Shown here in pieces: positions 7,678-17,050 of a stretch of DNA of 64,000 nucleotides (its first letter is position 1; each line of letters starts with the position of its first letter). This stretch comes from Marinobacter profundi (lineage in GTDB: Bacteria > Pseudomonadota > Gammaproteobacteria > Pseudomonadales > Oleiphilaceae). A program made the position numbers and the translations under genes. Under the pieces are notes generated by a model that did not search any database, had not been told where the DNA came from, and saw nothing but the letters and a program-made list of their open reading frames with translations. The stretch lies in assembly GCF_002744715.1 (NCBI RefSeq), contig NZ_KZ319368.1, positions 124,001 to 188,000 of the forward strand. The letters run 5' to 3'.

Positions 7678-10591
7678 CGTTTTGCCCTCCCTGCTGTCGG
7701 GCCCCGGTGGCGGCGCTGGCGCCTTCAGTCGGGTGATCCGGGGCCGCTCCGCTGGTCTGAGGTTGCCAGGGCAGCCATTGCAGCTCCCGTGCATAGCGCC
7801 CCGGGAACAGGACTTCGAGGCGGGCCAGACTGCGGGCAATCCAGGGGTCAAAACGCCCCTCCGCCAGTTGCCGGTGATTGCGGGCGTGCAGGTCGATGGC
7901 GGTTTCCTCGAACGGGAAGGCTTCTTCCTCCAGCAGCAGATCATACTGCTCCAGCTCCAGCTCATTGAGTCCGACCGGCCGTTGGGAGGCCATCAAGTCC
8001 TGCGCCAGCGTGCGATACAGCTCCGCCTGGCGATACAGGGACTGGGACAACCACTGGCCATCGTCGAGCCGTGCCACCTGCTGGTAGCGGGAAAGCGCAG
8101 CCTGCATTGCGGCCTGTTTGCGGGCGAGCGATTGCGCCAGGGGAGCACTGATCGTTATGGCTTCGAAGTCCTGCCGCGCCGCATTGCCGAGTTCAATCGT
8201 CGCAGCCGCCGCCCAGGCCAGCGATTCGGCGGAATGCCAGGCACTGGCCAGTTCAGCTGCAACCAGCTGCTCGCGATGGACCGATGCATCCACACCCGAT
8301 TCCAGCAAGCGCTGGCGCATCTGCTGCTGTTGCAGATGCTCGCCGGCCGACTGAGGGACACCAGCGACGGCGAGATAACCCGTGTACAACCCGTTACGGC
8401 GTTGGCTGTCACCACCCTCGTGGTAGAGCTCTGCCGCCTGCAACCGCCGGGGCCATGGGTCCGAATCACGGCCCGCCACTTCAACCAACTCATCCGCAGC
8501 GCGCAGTGGCTGGCCGGAAGACTGGTAGGCCAGGGCCAGCTTGTCACTGATGCCCGCCGCCAGCGGATGCTGGCCATAATCCTGGCGGAAGCGACGCAGT
8601 TCGGTAATGGCTGACTGCCAGCGCTGCGCCCCGAGCAGGGTGTTGGCCGCATCGTAGCGGCCGCGAATGGCAGTGTCCGACTCCGGCAGCACCGGCTCGA
8701 TGCGCTGAAAATTCGCAACGGCGAGGTCGACGTCGCCCGCTATCGCGGCAACCTCGCCCTGGCGATAGATAGTGTCAGCCAGCCGCTGACGGATGCCCGC
8801 CTCGGTTGCCGGAGCCTGTTCCCCACCGGCTGCGCGGAAGGTGCTTTGCGTGCCCGTGCCCGTGCCAATACCGCTGCCCGCCACCAGCGCCAAAGCCTTG
8901 CGCCAGCCCTGTTCGGCTTCCGCATAGCGGGCAGCAGCCTGATTCGCCTGCGCCAGTACCAGCCAGCCACTGAGGGACGCCTCGTTGCTGGTGGATGGAT
9001 GACGGACCACCGCGGTTGCATAGCGCCGGGCCTGATCGGACAGGCCGCCGGCGAGCGAGCGGTTGGCCATGTCAGCGAGTAATCCGGGTAACCGGTGATC
9101 TTCGGGGAATGCAGCGGCGAACCGGTCGGTCTCCGCAGCCACGGACGCCAGGTCCGCTGACAAGGCAACCTCACCGTCCAGACCCTGGCGCTGCAGGACG
9201 ACCGCCGCCCAGCCCGCATCGGCGGCATGGCTGTAACTTCCGGAGCCATAGGCGGCATCCCGGTATGCTTGCAGGGCCTTGACAAAGGCACCGCCCTGCA
9301 GCCACGCATCGCCTGCCAGGCGCAGTTCCTCACCATTGTCAGCAAGCCGGTCAGCCAGTCCGCGGTAATAGCGGGCAGCCTGGGCAAATGCCTGCTGCTG
9401 GCCAGACTGCCCCTGTTGGTAACGGAATGCCGCCAGCTCCCGGGAGTAGTCCTGCCAACGCCGCTGGTCGCGATCAGTCAGCGCCGCATAGGATGCTTCA
9501 TCCTGATAGGCCGCCACGAAATCCGCCTTGGCACTACGTTGCTCCTGCGGCTTACCCGCCAACCCCCAGACCTCCACCAGCTGGGCGCGGAAGGCCGCCA
9601 CGTCCACCTCGGCCGGAGCAAGACCGACAAATTCCATAATGACCCGGGCGCTTTCCCGGTACCGCCCGGTCCCGGCGTAATAGTCCGCCAGGCGGTCATA
9701 CACCATCCCGGCAAAGTCACCCGCGGGAGCATCGGCCAGCCATCCTGCCAGCGCCGGGCTGCCACCTGACCGGTCAGCCATCAGGGCCACCATCCGCAAG
9801 GCATCGTTAATCACATCCAGCGCTCCCGCAGGCACTTGCCGGAACCTCGCGGTGTGTTGATAGTACCTGCCCAGCACCTCCAGAAAACTCCCGGCCGCCC
9901 GTTGATAGGCAGCGGGGCCCTGCTGATACTGGCTCCAGGCGAGCATGTAGCGGGCCTTGTCGGTCAGCGCGGGGGCCGCGCCGGAATCGATCACCTGGCG
10001 ATAGCCGAGCTCGGCGCCAGCATAATCACCCGCAGAATAGGCGCTTTCGGCGATCCGGAAACGGGCTTCCGCAACCAGCGGAGAGTCCGGATAAAGTCCG
10101 ACCAGCTGGCGCAGCCGGGTGGTGGATTCTTCCGCCTGGCCGACAAAGGCGTGGGCCTTGGCCATCTGATAGAGCAATTCATCGAGCTTGCCTGCGTAGG
10201 AGCCACGCTGCAGGATTGCCTCGTAACTGTCGAGAACCTCCCGGTAGACCCGCTGCTCCTGCTGGTCGCTGAACCCTGCATCGTCCCCGGCAACCGCGCG
10301 GATATTGGCCAGCCGGTTGAGGGCGTCCACCCGCACTTCCGGGTCATCGGAGACATCAAACAGGCGTTGATAGCGTCGTGCCACCTCACGGGGGGAGATG
10401 GCAGGCATTGGCCGCGTCTCGAATTTGAGAAAAACGGGGCGCATATCACCAATCGTCTCGCCGTCTCCCAGCAGGTCGACCTGGAAACTGTCACTGGCGT
10501 GGGACGTCGAGGCGCCGCCAGTCAGTAATCCGCCGGTGATCAGCAGAAATGCCAGAGGGTGGCGAAAACCGCCAAACAACGATCTGGTCAT
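7670..10591 (-). CDS. Large secreted TPR-repeat protein (973 aa)
   Basis: The N-terminus has a signal peptide (HPLAFLLITGGLLTGGASTSHAS), then almost the whole length is helical TPR-like repeats (for example EARFRIAESAYSAGDYAGAE, AADAGWAAVVLQRQGLDGEV, DKLALAYQSSGQPLRAADEL). It is therefore a periplasmic solenoid scaffold. It overlaps the upstream gene by 4 bases and the downstream lipoprotein gene by 8. Large TPR proteins next to TolQ-TolR-AgmX genes occur in gliding-type envelope machines; the specific role here is unknown. Confidence 0.8.
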   Translation of the reverse strand: MTRSLFGGFRHPLAFLLITGGLLTGGASTSHASDSFQVDLLGDGETIGDMRPVFLKFETRPMPAISPREVARRYQRLFDVSDDPEVRVDALNRLANIRAVAGDDAGFSDQQEQRVYREVLDSYEAILQRGSYAGKLDELLYQMAKAHAFVGQAEESTTRLRQLVGLYPDSPLVAEARFRIAESAYSAGDYAGAELGYRQVIDSGAAPALTDKARYMLAWSQYQQGPAAYQRAAGSFLEVLGRYYQHTARFRQVPAGALDVINDALRMVALMADRSGGSPALAGWLADAPAGDFAGMVYDRLADYYAGTGRYRESARVIMEFVGLAPAEVDVAAFRAQLVEVWGLAGKPQEQRSAKADFVAAYQDEASYAALTDRDQRRWQDYSRELAAFRYQQGQSGQQQAFAQAARYYRGLADRLADNGEELRLAGDAWLQGGAFVKALQAYRDAAYGSGSYSHAADAGWAAVVLQRQGLDGEVALSADLASVAAETDRFAAAFPEDHRLPGLLADMANRSLAGGLSDQARRYATAVVRHPSTSNEASLSGWLVLAQANQAAARYAEAEQGWRKALALVAGSGIGTGTGTQSTFRAAGGEQAPATEAGIRQRLADTIYRQGEVAAIAGDVDLAVANFQRIEPVLPESDTAIRGRYDAANTLLGAQRWQSAITELRRFRQDYGQHPLAAGISDKLALAYQSSGQPLRAADELVEVAGRDSDPWPRRLQAAELYHEGGDSQRRNGLYTGYLAVAGVPQSAGEHLQQQQMRQRLLESGVDASVHREQLVAAELASAWHSAESLAWAAAATIELGNAARQDFEAITISAPLAQSLARKQAAMQAALSRYQQVARLDDGQWLSQSLYRQAELYRTLAQDLMASQRPVGLNELELEQYDLLLEEEAFPFEETAIDLHARNHRQLAEGRFDPWIARSLARLEVLFPGRYARELQWLPWQPQTSGAAPDHPTEGASAATGARQQGGQNDV

Positions 10592-11949
10592 TGCGTACCC
10601 CGCTCCAGGTTGCGCACCGCGAGGTGCTCATACAGATGGGCAATTTGCTGCTCGGTGCGATTCAGCGCATACACCATGCGTTGCTGCTGATCGTCGAGAA
10701 AAGCCAGCGCAACGCGATCCAGACTGGCTTCCGCGTTGGTGCGCAATCCGTTAACCCGGTCGGCCAGTTCACCAGCCTGGCGTGCCAGAGAGCCGGCAAC
10801 CTCGTGCCAATGGTCAAACTGCGGTTGCCGACGGGCCATCCGGTCATCAATTGCTGCCAGTGCCGCGTTCAGGTCCGCAAGGGTTTGCCGGATACCCTCC
10901 AGAGCTTCCGGATTTCCGGACCGACTCTCGGCCAGCGCCTGGTAACGTCCAACCAGCAGGTTGTAGCGTTCCACCAGCGGACGTTGCCGGGTGGCCGGGC
11001 GGCCGGCAGCCTCCACCCCATTTGTCTCGGCGCCATCCGCAAGCGCCTTTTGGTAAACCGCCAGGTTGTGCCGGAATTCCGCAAGCTGGCTCGCCATATG
11101 ATCAAGACTGGCGACACGCTGGACCGCCTGCTGGGCGGTCGCAGACTCGAGAAAACGCAGCAGATAGGCCATGCGGGGCTGGGTCAGAGTCCGGCTGTCC
11201 GCCAGAAACCACTCCACTTCGGACTGCCGGGCCGCCAGCACCAGCGCCCGATAGGCCCCCCTGTCGCGAATTTCATCCGCGAGAGTCCGGAGAGTAACCC
11301 GCTCGCTTTCATAGGCGGCATTGGCGGCAAGGAAGGACTCCCCGGCCTGACCGAGATAGCCGGACAGGTCATAACCCCGGGCCAGGGCTATCCAGGCCTC
11401 CGCAACTCCGGAGTAAGCGAGGGGGTATTTGGTTGCACGATGCCAGGACTGCATGGCAGCCCGGTAGTTCTTGCGGGCGGCATGGCAAAGCCCGTGGATA
11501 TAAAGGGCGCGGGGGGTGATGTAATCGTCCAGCGGGATCCGTTCGAGAAAACGAATGGCCTTGTCGTATTCCCCATTGCGATAAGACAGGTAACCGGCAC
11601 GCAACAGGATACGGGGGATCAGTTCTACCGCCCGGTCATCCTCCGGGGCTTCGCCGGCAAGCGCCAGGGCGACCCGCAGTGCGACCAGCGCGCGGACCGG
11701 ATCACGGTCGGTCCGGCTGTAATCGGCCGCCAGGTTCAGATAGCCGAGGGCAGACCAGTAGCCCCCCGGCATCTGCGACAACAGCGCGCCGGCCCGATCA
11801 GCATGGCCCGCCACCCGTGCCTCCTCGGCCTGGCTGAACAGGTCCGCCTGACGGGCCTCCGGCCCGCCGCGTTTGCTACTGGCGGCGGCGGACACTGAGA
11901 ACACACAAACCGCCAGCGTCAGCACTACCCGCAACCTTCTCACCCCCAT
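10588..11949 (-). CDS. Secreted TPR/helical-repeat protein
   Basis: About 453 residues with an N-terminal signal peptide (LRVVLTLAVCVFSVSAAAS). The first half carries TPR-like helices (YLSYRNGEYDKAIRFLERIP, RALYIHGLCHAARKNYRAAM). The second half is a long, coiled-coil-prone helical region rich in Gln, Arg and Glu. ATG 11949 has GGTGG upstream; GTG 11961 is an alternative. It starts 15 bases after the upstream gene and overlaps the 973-residue TPR gene by ATGA. It is likely a periplasmic scaffold of the same machine. Confidence 0.72.
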   Translation of the reverse strand: MGVRRLRVVLTLAVCVFSVSAAASSKRGGPEARQADLFSQAEEARVAGHADRAGALLSQMPGGYWSALGYLNLAADYSRTDRDPVRALVALRVALALAGEAPEDDRAVELIPRILLRAGYLSYRNGEYDKAIRFLERIPLDDYITPRALYIHGLCHAARKNYRAAMQSWHRATKYPLAYSGVAEAWIALARGYDLSGYLGQAGESFLAANAAYESERVTLRTLADEIRDRGAYRALVLAARQSEVEWFLADSRTLTQPRMAYLLRFLESATAQQAVQRVASLDHMASQLAEFRHNLAVYQKALADGAETNGVEAAGRPATRQRPLVERYNLLVGRYQALAESRSGNPEALEGIRQTLADLNAALAAIDDRMARRQPQFDHWHEVAGSLARQAGELADRVNGLRTNAEASLDRVALAFLDDQQQRMVYALNRTEQQIAHLYEHLAVRNLERGTQ

Positions 11950-11964
11950 CACGCGTACCACCGG

Positions 11965-12492
11965 TTACTTCAATTCACGGAGGGTGATGACGGGTTCGTG
12001 GGCGGGTGCCGGTGCATCCAGCAGCAGCTTGAGCCGGGTCTCACCGCGTCGCTTGCGGAAGGTAAAAGTGGTGTCGTGGCGCACAAAGCGGTCGTTGGCT
12101 GCCTGCGCGGTCAGTGATGCCTGCAGCTGATGACTGCCCAGGGCAAGGTTGCCGATATAGATCCGCTGCACCCCGCCTTCCTGCAGGGCGGTACGCTCCC
12201 GGAGGGAATAGAGGTGGGAGCTGACCGGCTGTCCATCAATGTGCAGCACCAGGGAATCCGGTGCCAGGGCGGAACGGCCGGGAAGGCTGACAAAGATCTC
12301 GACCCGGGTATCCGCCGGATGCAGGAGTTCTTCTTCGAGACTGAACACCGACTGACCCAGCTGGGCCACCTCGGCTTCAAGGCTGGCAATATCGGCGTCA
12401 AGACCAGCGGCGCCAGCCACTGACTCCGCTGACTGGCCATAGCCCGGCCCGCTTACTGCCAGCAGAATGATGAGAAGTAAAACCGGATACAC
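11965..12492 (-). CDS. Secreted protein of unknown function, first gene of the TolQ/TPR operon
   Basis: A 175-residue exported protein: signal peptide (MYPVLLLIILLAVSGPGYGQ), a short helical stretch with heptad character (DIASLEAEVAQLGQSVFSLE), then a beta-rich domain (VEIFVSLPGRSALAPDSLVL ... RIYIGNLALGSHQLQASLT) resembling a small beta-sandwich. Translation starts at GTG 12492, with GGGAGG 6 bases before it. I cannot assign a family. It opens the nine-gene run that ends with the TonB-like gene. Confidence 0.65.
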   Translation of the reverse strand: MYPVLLLIILLAVSGPGYGQSAESVAGAAGLDADIASLEAEVAQLGQSVFSLEEELLHPADTRVEIFVSLPGRSALAPDSLVLHIDGQPVSSHLYSLRERTALQEGGVQRIYIGNLALGSHQLQASLTAQAANDRFVRHDTTFTFRKRRGETRLKLLLDAPAPAHEPVITLRELK

Positions 12493-12626
12493 CTTCTGCC
12501 TCCCTGCAACGCTTCGTTACAAACTGACAGAAAGAGTAACACTGGGGTTTTGCCAAGAACGGTACCAGATCACCAAATCGGAAACTGGCAACCGTCCCGG
12601 CGCTGGTCCGGCGAGTGGACCTGACG

Positions 12627-13805
12627 TTACTTGCTGAGGTGGCGCATGGCCGATTCCAGGCCGTCGATGGTAAGGGGGTACATGTGGTTGTTCACCAGCT
12701 GTCGGGTCATCCCCAGTGAGCCACCGCTGCCCCAGTAGTTTTCCGGCAGAGGATTGAGCCAGACCACCTTGCGGAAATGCTCACTGATGCGCTGGAACCA
12801 GGTGGCCCCGGCTTCCTCGTTCCAGTGTTCGATCGAACCGCCGGGATGGGAGATTTCATAGGGCGCCATGGTGGCATCGCCGACAAAGATCACCTTGTAG
12901 TCCGGAGTGTACTTGTGCAGCAAGTCCCAGGTCGGGGTGGTTTCGTTCATCCGCCGGATGTTGCTTTTCCACAGGCTCTCATAGACAAAGTTGTGGAAGT
13001 AAAAGTACTCCATGTGCTTGAACTCCAGCCGCGCGGCGGAGAACAGCTCCTCACAGACCCGGATGTGGGGGTCCATGGAACCGCCCACGTCAAAAAAGAT
13101 CAGCACCTTCACTGCGTTGTGGCGCTCGGGCACCATTTTCAGATCGAGGTAACCCGCATTACGGGCAGTAGAGCGAATGGTGTCATCCATATCGAGCTGA
13201 TCTGCCGCCCCCTGGCGGGCGAACTTGCGCAAACGGCGCAGGGCGACCTTGATGTTGCGGATGCCCAGGGTAATGCTGTCATCCAGGTCCTTGTACTCGC
13301 GCTTTTCCCAGACCTTGACCGCCCTGCCCTGGCGACCGTCCTTCTGGCCGATGCGGAAGCCTTCCGGGTTGTAGCCATTGGCCCCGAACGGCGACGTACC
13401 ACCGGTACCGATCCATTTGTTGCCGCCCTGATGACGCTCCTTCTGCTCTTCCATGCGCTTCTTGAAAGCCTCGATAAGCTCCTCAAGGCCGCCCAGGGAA
13501 TCGATCTTTGCCTTTTCCTCGTCCGTCAGCTGCTTCTCGAACTCGGCCCGCAGCCAGTCTTCGGGAATCAGCGCAGCCATCAGGTCATCGAGATTTTCAA
13601 TGCCCTTGAAATAGGCGTCGAATGCCCGGTCGAACTTGTCAAAATGGCGTTCGTCCTTTACCAGGCACAACCGTGACAGGTAATAGAACTCCTCCATGTT
13701 GGCAAACGCCAGCCGGTTCTGCAGGGCCTCCAGGAGGTCGAGGAATTCCCGCAGGCTGGCCGGCACCTTGGCGCGGCGAACTTCGAGAAAGAAATCAATC
13801 AGCAT
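12627..13805 (-). CDS. VWA-domain protein, CoxE-like
   Basis: A 392-residue protein with a helical N-terminal half and a C-terminal von Willebrand A domain. The metal-binding (MIDAS) motif is DVGGSMD starting at Asp239, in the DxGxS form typical of CoxE-like proteins. It lies 68 bases downstream of a MoxR-type ATPase gene. MoxR/VWA pairs act together as chaperones that insert cofactors or remodel complexes (CoxD-CoxE, NorQ-NorD). The target is unknown; the adjacent TolQ/TPR operon, 134 bases further on, is one possibility. Confidence 0.85.
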   Translation of the reverse strand: MLIDFFLEVRRAKVPASLREFLDLLEALQNRLAFANMEEFYYLSRLCLVKDERHFDKFDRAFDAYFKGIENLDDLMAALIPEDWLRAEFEKQLTDEEKAKIDSLGGLEELIEAFKKRMEEQKERHQGGNKWIGTGGTSPFGANGYNPEGFRIGQKDGRQGRAVKVWEKREYKDLDDSITLGIRNIKVALRRLRKFARQGAADQLDMDDTIRSTARNAGYLDLKMVPERHNAVKVLIFFDVGGSMDPHIRVCEELFSAARLEFKHMEYFYFHNFVYESLWKSNIRRMNETTPTWDLLHKYTPDYKVIFVGDATMAPYEISHPGGSIEHWNEEAGATWFQRISEHFRKVVWLNPLPENYWGSGGSLGMTRQLVNNHMYPLTIDGLESAMRHLSK

Positions 13806-13873
13806 AAGGTTTCACTCTGCCCTGATCCCAGGGTGACTTTCCGGCGCCCCGAACCACGGGACGCTGGCTGAAT

Positions 13874-14716
13874 TCAACCGCGGCGACGTGCCATGAACGC
13901 CAGTTTCTGCAGCAGGTGGACGTCCTGCTCATTTTTCACCAGCGCGCCGTACAACGGTGGTAACGCCGAACTGCTGTCCTTCTCGTGCAGCAGTTTGGCG
14001 GTGAGCTCGTCGGCCATCAGCAGCTTGAGCCAGTCGATCAGTTCCGAGGTAGAGGGCTTCTTCTTCAGGCCCGGTACCTTGCGGACGTCAAAAAACACTT
14101 CCAGGGCGTCCCGGACGATTTCCTGTTGCAGGTTCGGGAAGTGGACATCCACGATATCCTTCATGGTGTCGTGATCCGGGAAGCTGATGTAGTGGAAGAA
14201 ACACCGGCGCAGGAACGCATCCGGCAGTTCTTTTTCGTTGTTACTGGTGATAACCACAATCGGCCGCTGCCGCGCCTTGATGTATTGCTGGGTCTCGTAG
14301 ACAAAGAACTCCATGCGATCCAGTTCCAGCAGCAGGTCGTTGGGGAACTCGATGTCTGCCTTGTCGATCTCGTCGATCAGCAGAACTACCTGCTCATCGG
14401 CCTCGAAAGCTTCCCACAGCTTGCCCTTGACGATGTAGTTACTGATGTCCTTGACCTTCTCGTCACCCAGCTGAGAGTCCCGCAACCGGGAGACCGCATC
14501 GTACTCGTAGAGGCCCTGCTGGGCCTTGGTGGTGGACTTGATATGCCAGGGAATCAGCCGCATGCCGAGCGCGGACGCCATCTCTTCCGCCAACAGTGTC
14601 TTACCGGTGCCGGGTTCACCCTTGATCAGCAGCGGGCGTTGCAGGGCAATGGCAGCATTGACCGCCATTTGCAGGTCATCGGTGGCTACGTATTTGTCGG
14701 TACCGGTAAACTTCAT
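13874..14716 (-). CDS. MoxR-family AAA+ ATPase
   Basis: A 280-residue AAA+ ATPase of the MoxR group: Walker A GEPGTGKT near residue 33, Walker B LLIDEIDKAD near 113, sensor-1 VVITSNNEKELPDAFLRRC. It is the usual partner of the VWA protein encoded downstream. I chose ATG 14716 because AGGA lies 9 bases before it, whereas it nearly touches the other ATG at 14725. A good promoter match lies 40-70 bases upstream, so the MoxR-VWA pair can be transcribed on its own. Confidence 0.9.
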   Translation of the reverse strand: MKFTGTDKYVATDDLQMAVNAAIALQRPLLIKGEPGTGKTLLAEEMASALGMRLIPWHIKSTTKAQQGLYEYDAVSRLRDSQLGDEKVKDISNYIVKGKLWEAFEADEQVVLLIDEIDKADIEFPNDLLLELDRMEFFVYETQQYIKARQRPIVVITSNNEKELPDAFLRRCFFHYISFPDHDTMKDIVDVHFPNLQQEIVRDALEVFFDVRKVPGLKKKPSTSELIDWLKLLMADELTAKLLHEKDSSSALPPLYGALVKNEQDVHLLQKLAFMARRRG

Positions 14717-14758
14717 ACGGGTCATTCCTGTTCGGTTAGCAGTTAATCCGTGTTCGGC

Positions 14759-14787
14759 AGTATAAAATCAGGCGGCAATGGCGTTAA
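14759..14787 (-). promoter_or_regulatory. Putative sigma-70 promoter of the moxR-VWA pair
   Basis: On the minus strand a -35-like TTAACG (14782-14787) and a -10 TATACT (14759-14764) are separated by exactly 17 bases, 43 bases before the chosen moxR start. The -10 has 5 of 6 consensus bases and the -35 has 4 of 6. Confidence 0.55.
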
Positions 14788-14808
14788 AGGTCCGTCTGTG
14801 CCATACCG

Positions 14809-15150
14809 TCAGCGGTTGACCAGGCGATAGCGCACCAGGTCCAGTATCCACACCAGCAACATCGCCAGCGCCGCCAGCCCGATATTGAACCAGGCTCTCG
14901 CCGCTTGCTGCACGTCGCCGAGAATCATCTCGTAACCCCCGTGCAGCCAGGCGGGAATCCACCAACTGACCGCCTCACTGGATTCCACCGGGGTCAGCAA
15001 CAGCACAATCAGGGCCGCTTGCAGCAATGTGCGAACGCCGTAGACCGGAATTATCCGGAACAGCCGTGACATCATCAGAAAAAAAATGACGAAGCCAATG
15101 GCGTACACCGTCCAGAATAGGCCATAGGCAAGCTGTGCATCAGTAGTCAT
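14809..15150 (-). CDS. Small inner-membrane protein of unknown function
   Basis: A 113-residue protein with about three membrane helices (LAYGLFWTVYAIGFVIFFLMM, LLQAALIVLLLTPV, NIGLAALAMLLVWILDLV). The start at ATG 15150 is two bases after the ycgN stop; the longer frame to 15186 would overlap ycgN. It is the last gene of the dnaX-ybaB-recR-rnd-ycgL-ycgN run. I do not recognise a function. Confidence 0.65.
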   Translation of the reverse strand: MTTDAQLAYGLFWTVYAIGFVIFFLMMSRLFRIIPVYGVRTLLQAALIVLLLTPVESSEAVSWWIPAWLHGGYEMILGDVQQAARAWFNIGLAALAMLLVWILDLVRYRLVNR

Positions 15151-15152
15151 AG

Positions 15153-15599
15153 TCAGAGAATCCAGTGAATGATGTGTTCTTCCCACTCTTCCTGCGGCAC
15201 ATCCGCCTCGGAAACCACCCGGTGACGGATGGAGACACCGGCTTCATGAACCGTTTCCGGCGTGCCGGACCGCAGCGGGTGCCAGTCCGGCAGGGGCCGG
15301 TGCTCCGCCAGGGTGCGGTAGGCGCAGGTATAGGGCAGCCAATAATAATCGTTGAGGGTGTCCGGCGTCAGCACGATGCATTCCGGCACCTTGCTGGCCC
15401 GCTCGCTGTAAACGGTGCAGCGACAAGCGTCCTGGTCCATGTAGCGGCAGGCGATGTCGGTGTAGTAAACATCACCGTTATCCTCGTCCTCCAGCTTGGC
15501 CAGACAGCACTTGCCGCAGCCGTCGCACAGGGACTCCCATTCGGCAGGTGTCATTTCATTCAGGCGTTTACGTTGCCAGAACGGAATCTGTGCAATCAT
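15153..15599 (-). CDS. ycgN: YcgN family cysteine-rich protein (UPF0260)
   Basis: A 148-residue protein of the YcgN family. The Cys cluster CDGCGKCC (Cys25, 28, 31, 32) plus Cys51, Cys59 and Cys61 fits the Zn- or Fe-S-binding domain of this family. It overlaps ycgL by ATGA, as often seen for this pair in gammaproteobacteria. The molecular role is not established. Confidence 0.9.
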   Translation of the reverse strand: MIAQIPFWQRKRLNEMTPAEWESLCDGCGKCCLAKLEDEDNGDVYYTDIACRYMDQDACRCTVYSERASKVPECIVLTPDTLNDYYWLPYTCAYRTLAEHRPLPDWHPLRSGTPETVHEAGVSIRHRVVSEADVPQEEWEEHIIHWIL

Positions 15600-15889
15600 T
15601 TGAGGTGCTTGTCGAGCTTCTGGCGGAATTCCACGATATAGGCATCCTGCTCTTCCGGCATCTGCAGGAAGAAGCCCTTGTCGGCAATCGCCTCCAGTAC
15701 TTGCTGGCCGCTGGTCCGGGCCAGTTTCCGGTCTGCCGTCAACAACAGATCCATGGCATGGGCCGGCGGCCCGAAAATACCTCGCAGGCTCTCCGGCAGC
15801 TCATCCCACGACTGGCCGCGACGCACGTAGAGATAGGTATCGTTTTTTCTGGTGCTGCGGAACACCGACACAAACTGTCGCTCAGTCAT
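15596..15889 (-). CDS. ycgL: YcgL domain protein
   Basis: A 97-residue protein with the YcgL signature near its N-terminus (FVSVFRSTRKNDTYLYV) and the LPESLRGIFGPPAHAMDLLL segment. It lies between rnd and ycgN with ATGA overlaps on both sides, the usual gene order. YcgL proteins are small soluble alpha/beta proteins of uncertain function that co-occur with RNase D. Confidence 0.9.
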   Translation of the reverse strand: MTERQFVSVFRSTRKNDTYLYVRRGQSWDELPESLRGIFGPPAHAMDLLLTADRKLARTSGQQVLEAIADKGFFLQMPEEQDAYIVEFRQKLDKHLK

Positions 15890-17031
15890 GACTGCAAGAT
15901 TTCCTCGATTTCATCAACTACCGGGCCAACAATCCCCGCCCGCCAGCCTTCAATGAACAGGCCGGTCCGAATTGTACCGTCATGGACCACCGCTTCAAGG
16001 CGGCGGCGCGGGGCCAGGATCTCGATGGGAATATCCCTGGCCTCGGCCATTTTTACCAGAATCCGCTTCACCTTCTTGTAGGTGCCCTGCTCTTCACGGG
16101 TGAGCGGAGGGGTTATCGGAGCGGGTTCGCCGCTGCTCGCAGCGGCTTCGGCAATCAGTTGCAGCAACCGGTCACCGTATTTGCGCACCACCACCGGAGG
16201 CAAACCCTCAATACGGGACAGCGCCTGGCCGGAGGACGGCATGGCCTCGGCCAGGGCGATGAGCACCGGGTCCGGCAGAATCCGGCTGCGGGGGCGGTCC
16301 TGTTTGCGACACTCCAGCTCCCGCCACCGGGTCAGCGCTTGCAGGGCCCTTAAACCGGCACCGCGGAGCATCCAGCCGCCCCGGAGTTTCAGATAATGGT
16401 TATCCGGGTCATCCTGCTGACCAAGCTCTTCGGCAAAGCGCGTGGATTCCTCCGCCATGGCGCCCACAAGCTCTTTCTGTTCCAGCCCCTGCACAACCCA
16501 GGTGTGCAGGGCCACCAGAAAGCGGACATCATCAATGGCGTAGCGCTCCTGCGCCGGCGACAACGGACGGGCAATCCAGTCCGACCGGGTGACCGACTTG
16601 TCGAGCGCTTCGCCGAACAGGGTCTCAACCAGTCGCGCATAACCCACTGAAAAACCCGCTCCGGCAAGCCCTGCCCCAATCTGCAGATCAAGCAGGCCAG
16701 CGGGGTTCAGCTGCAACCAGTGCCGAAACAGTTCCAGGTCTTCGCTCATGGCGTAGAGCAACTTCGGAACCTGCGGATCGGTAAGCACCTGACGGAAGCC
16801 CGCGGACGCTTCCGCAACCTGCGGGTCCACCAGGCAGAAGCGGCCGCCTCGTCCAAGCTGGACAAGGCCCGGAATCGGGTAGAAGGTACTCACCCGTTCG
16901 AATTCGGTATCCAGGGCCAGCGGTTCGCCGGCACCGTCCGCCAGCCACTGGTCCAGCTCTGCCGGATCATGAATCCAGGCGACTGTGGCCGGGCGAGGTG
17001 GCACGTCGACTACCCGTCGGGAATCAACCAT
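15886..17031 (-). CDS. rnd: Ribonuclease D
   Basis: A 381-residue 3'-5' exoribonuclease acting on tRNA precursors and other structured RNAs. The DEDD exonuclease motifs are visible: LALDTEFERV (Exo I), the middle Asp in LLDLQIGAGL, and YAIDDVRFLVALH (Exo III, DEDDy type). HRDC-like helical domains follow (about residues 210-370). Its stop overlaps the ycgL start (ATGA), and recR ends 19 bases upstream. Confidence 0.92.
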   Translation of the reverse strand: MVDSRRVVDVPPRPATVAWIHDPAELDQWLADGAGEPLALDTEFERVSTFYPIPGLVQLGRGGRFCLVDPQVAEASAGFRQVLTDPQVPKLLYAMSEDLELFRHWLQLNPAGLLDLQIGAGLAGAGFSVGYARLVETLFGEALDKSVTRSDWIARPLSPAQERYAIDDVRFLVALHTWVVQGLEQKELVGAMAEESTRFAEELGQQDDPDNHYLKLRGGWMLRGAGLRALQALTRWRELECRKQDRPRSRILPDPVLIALAEAMPSSGQALSRIEGLPPVVVRKYGDRLLQLIAEAAASSGEPAPITPPLTREEQGTYKKVKRILVKMAEARDIPIEILAPRRRLEAVVHDGTIRTGLFIEGWRAGIVGPVVDEIEEILQS

Positions 17032-17050
17032 AAATTTGCTCGAATTGGAG

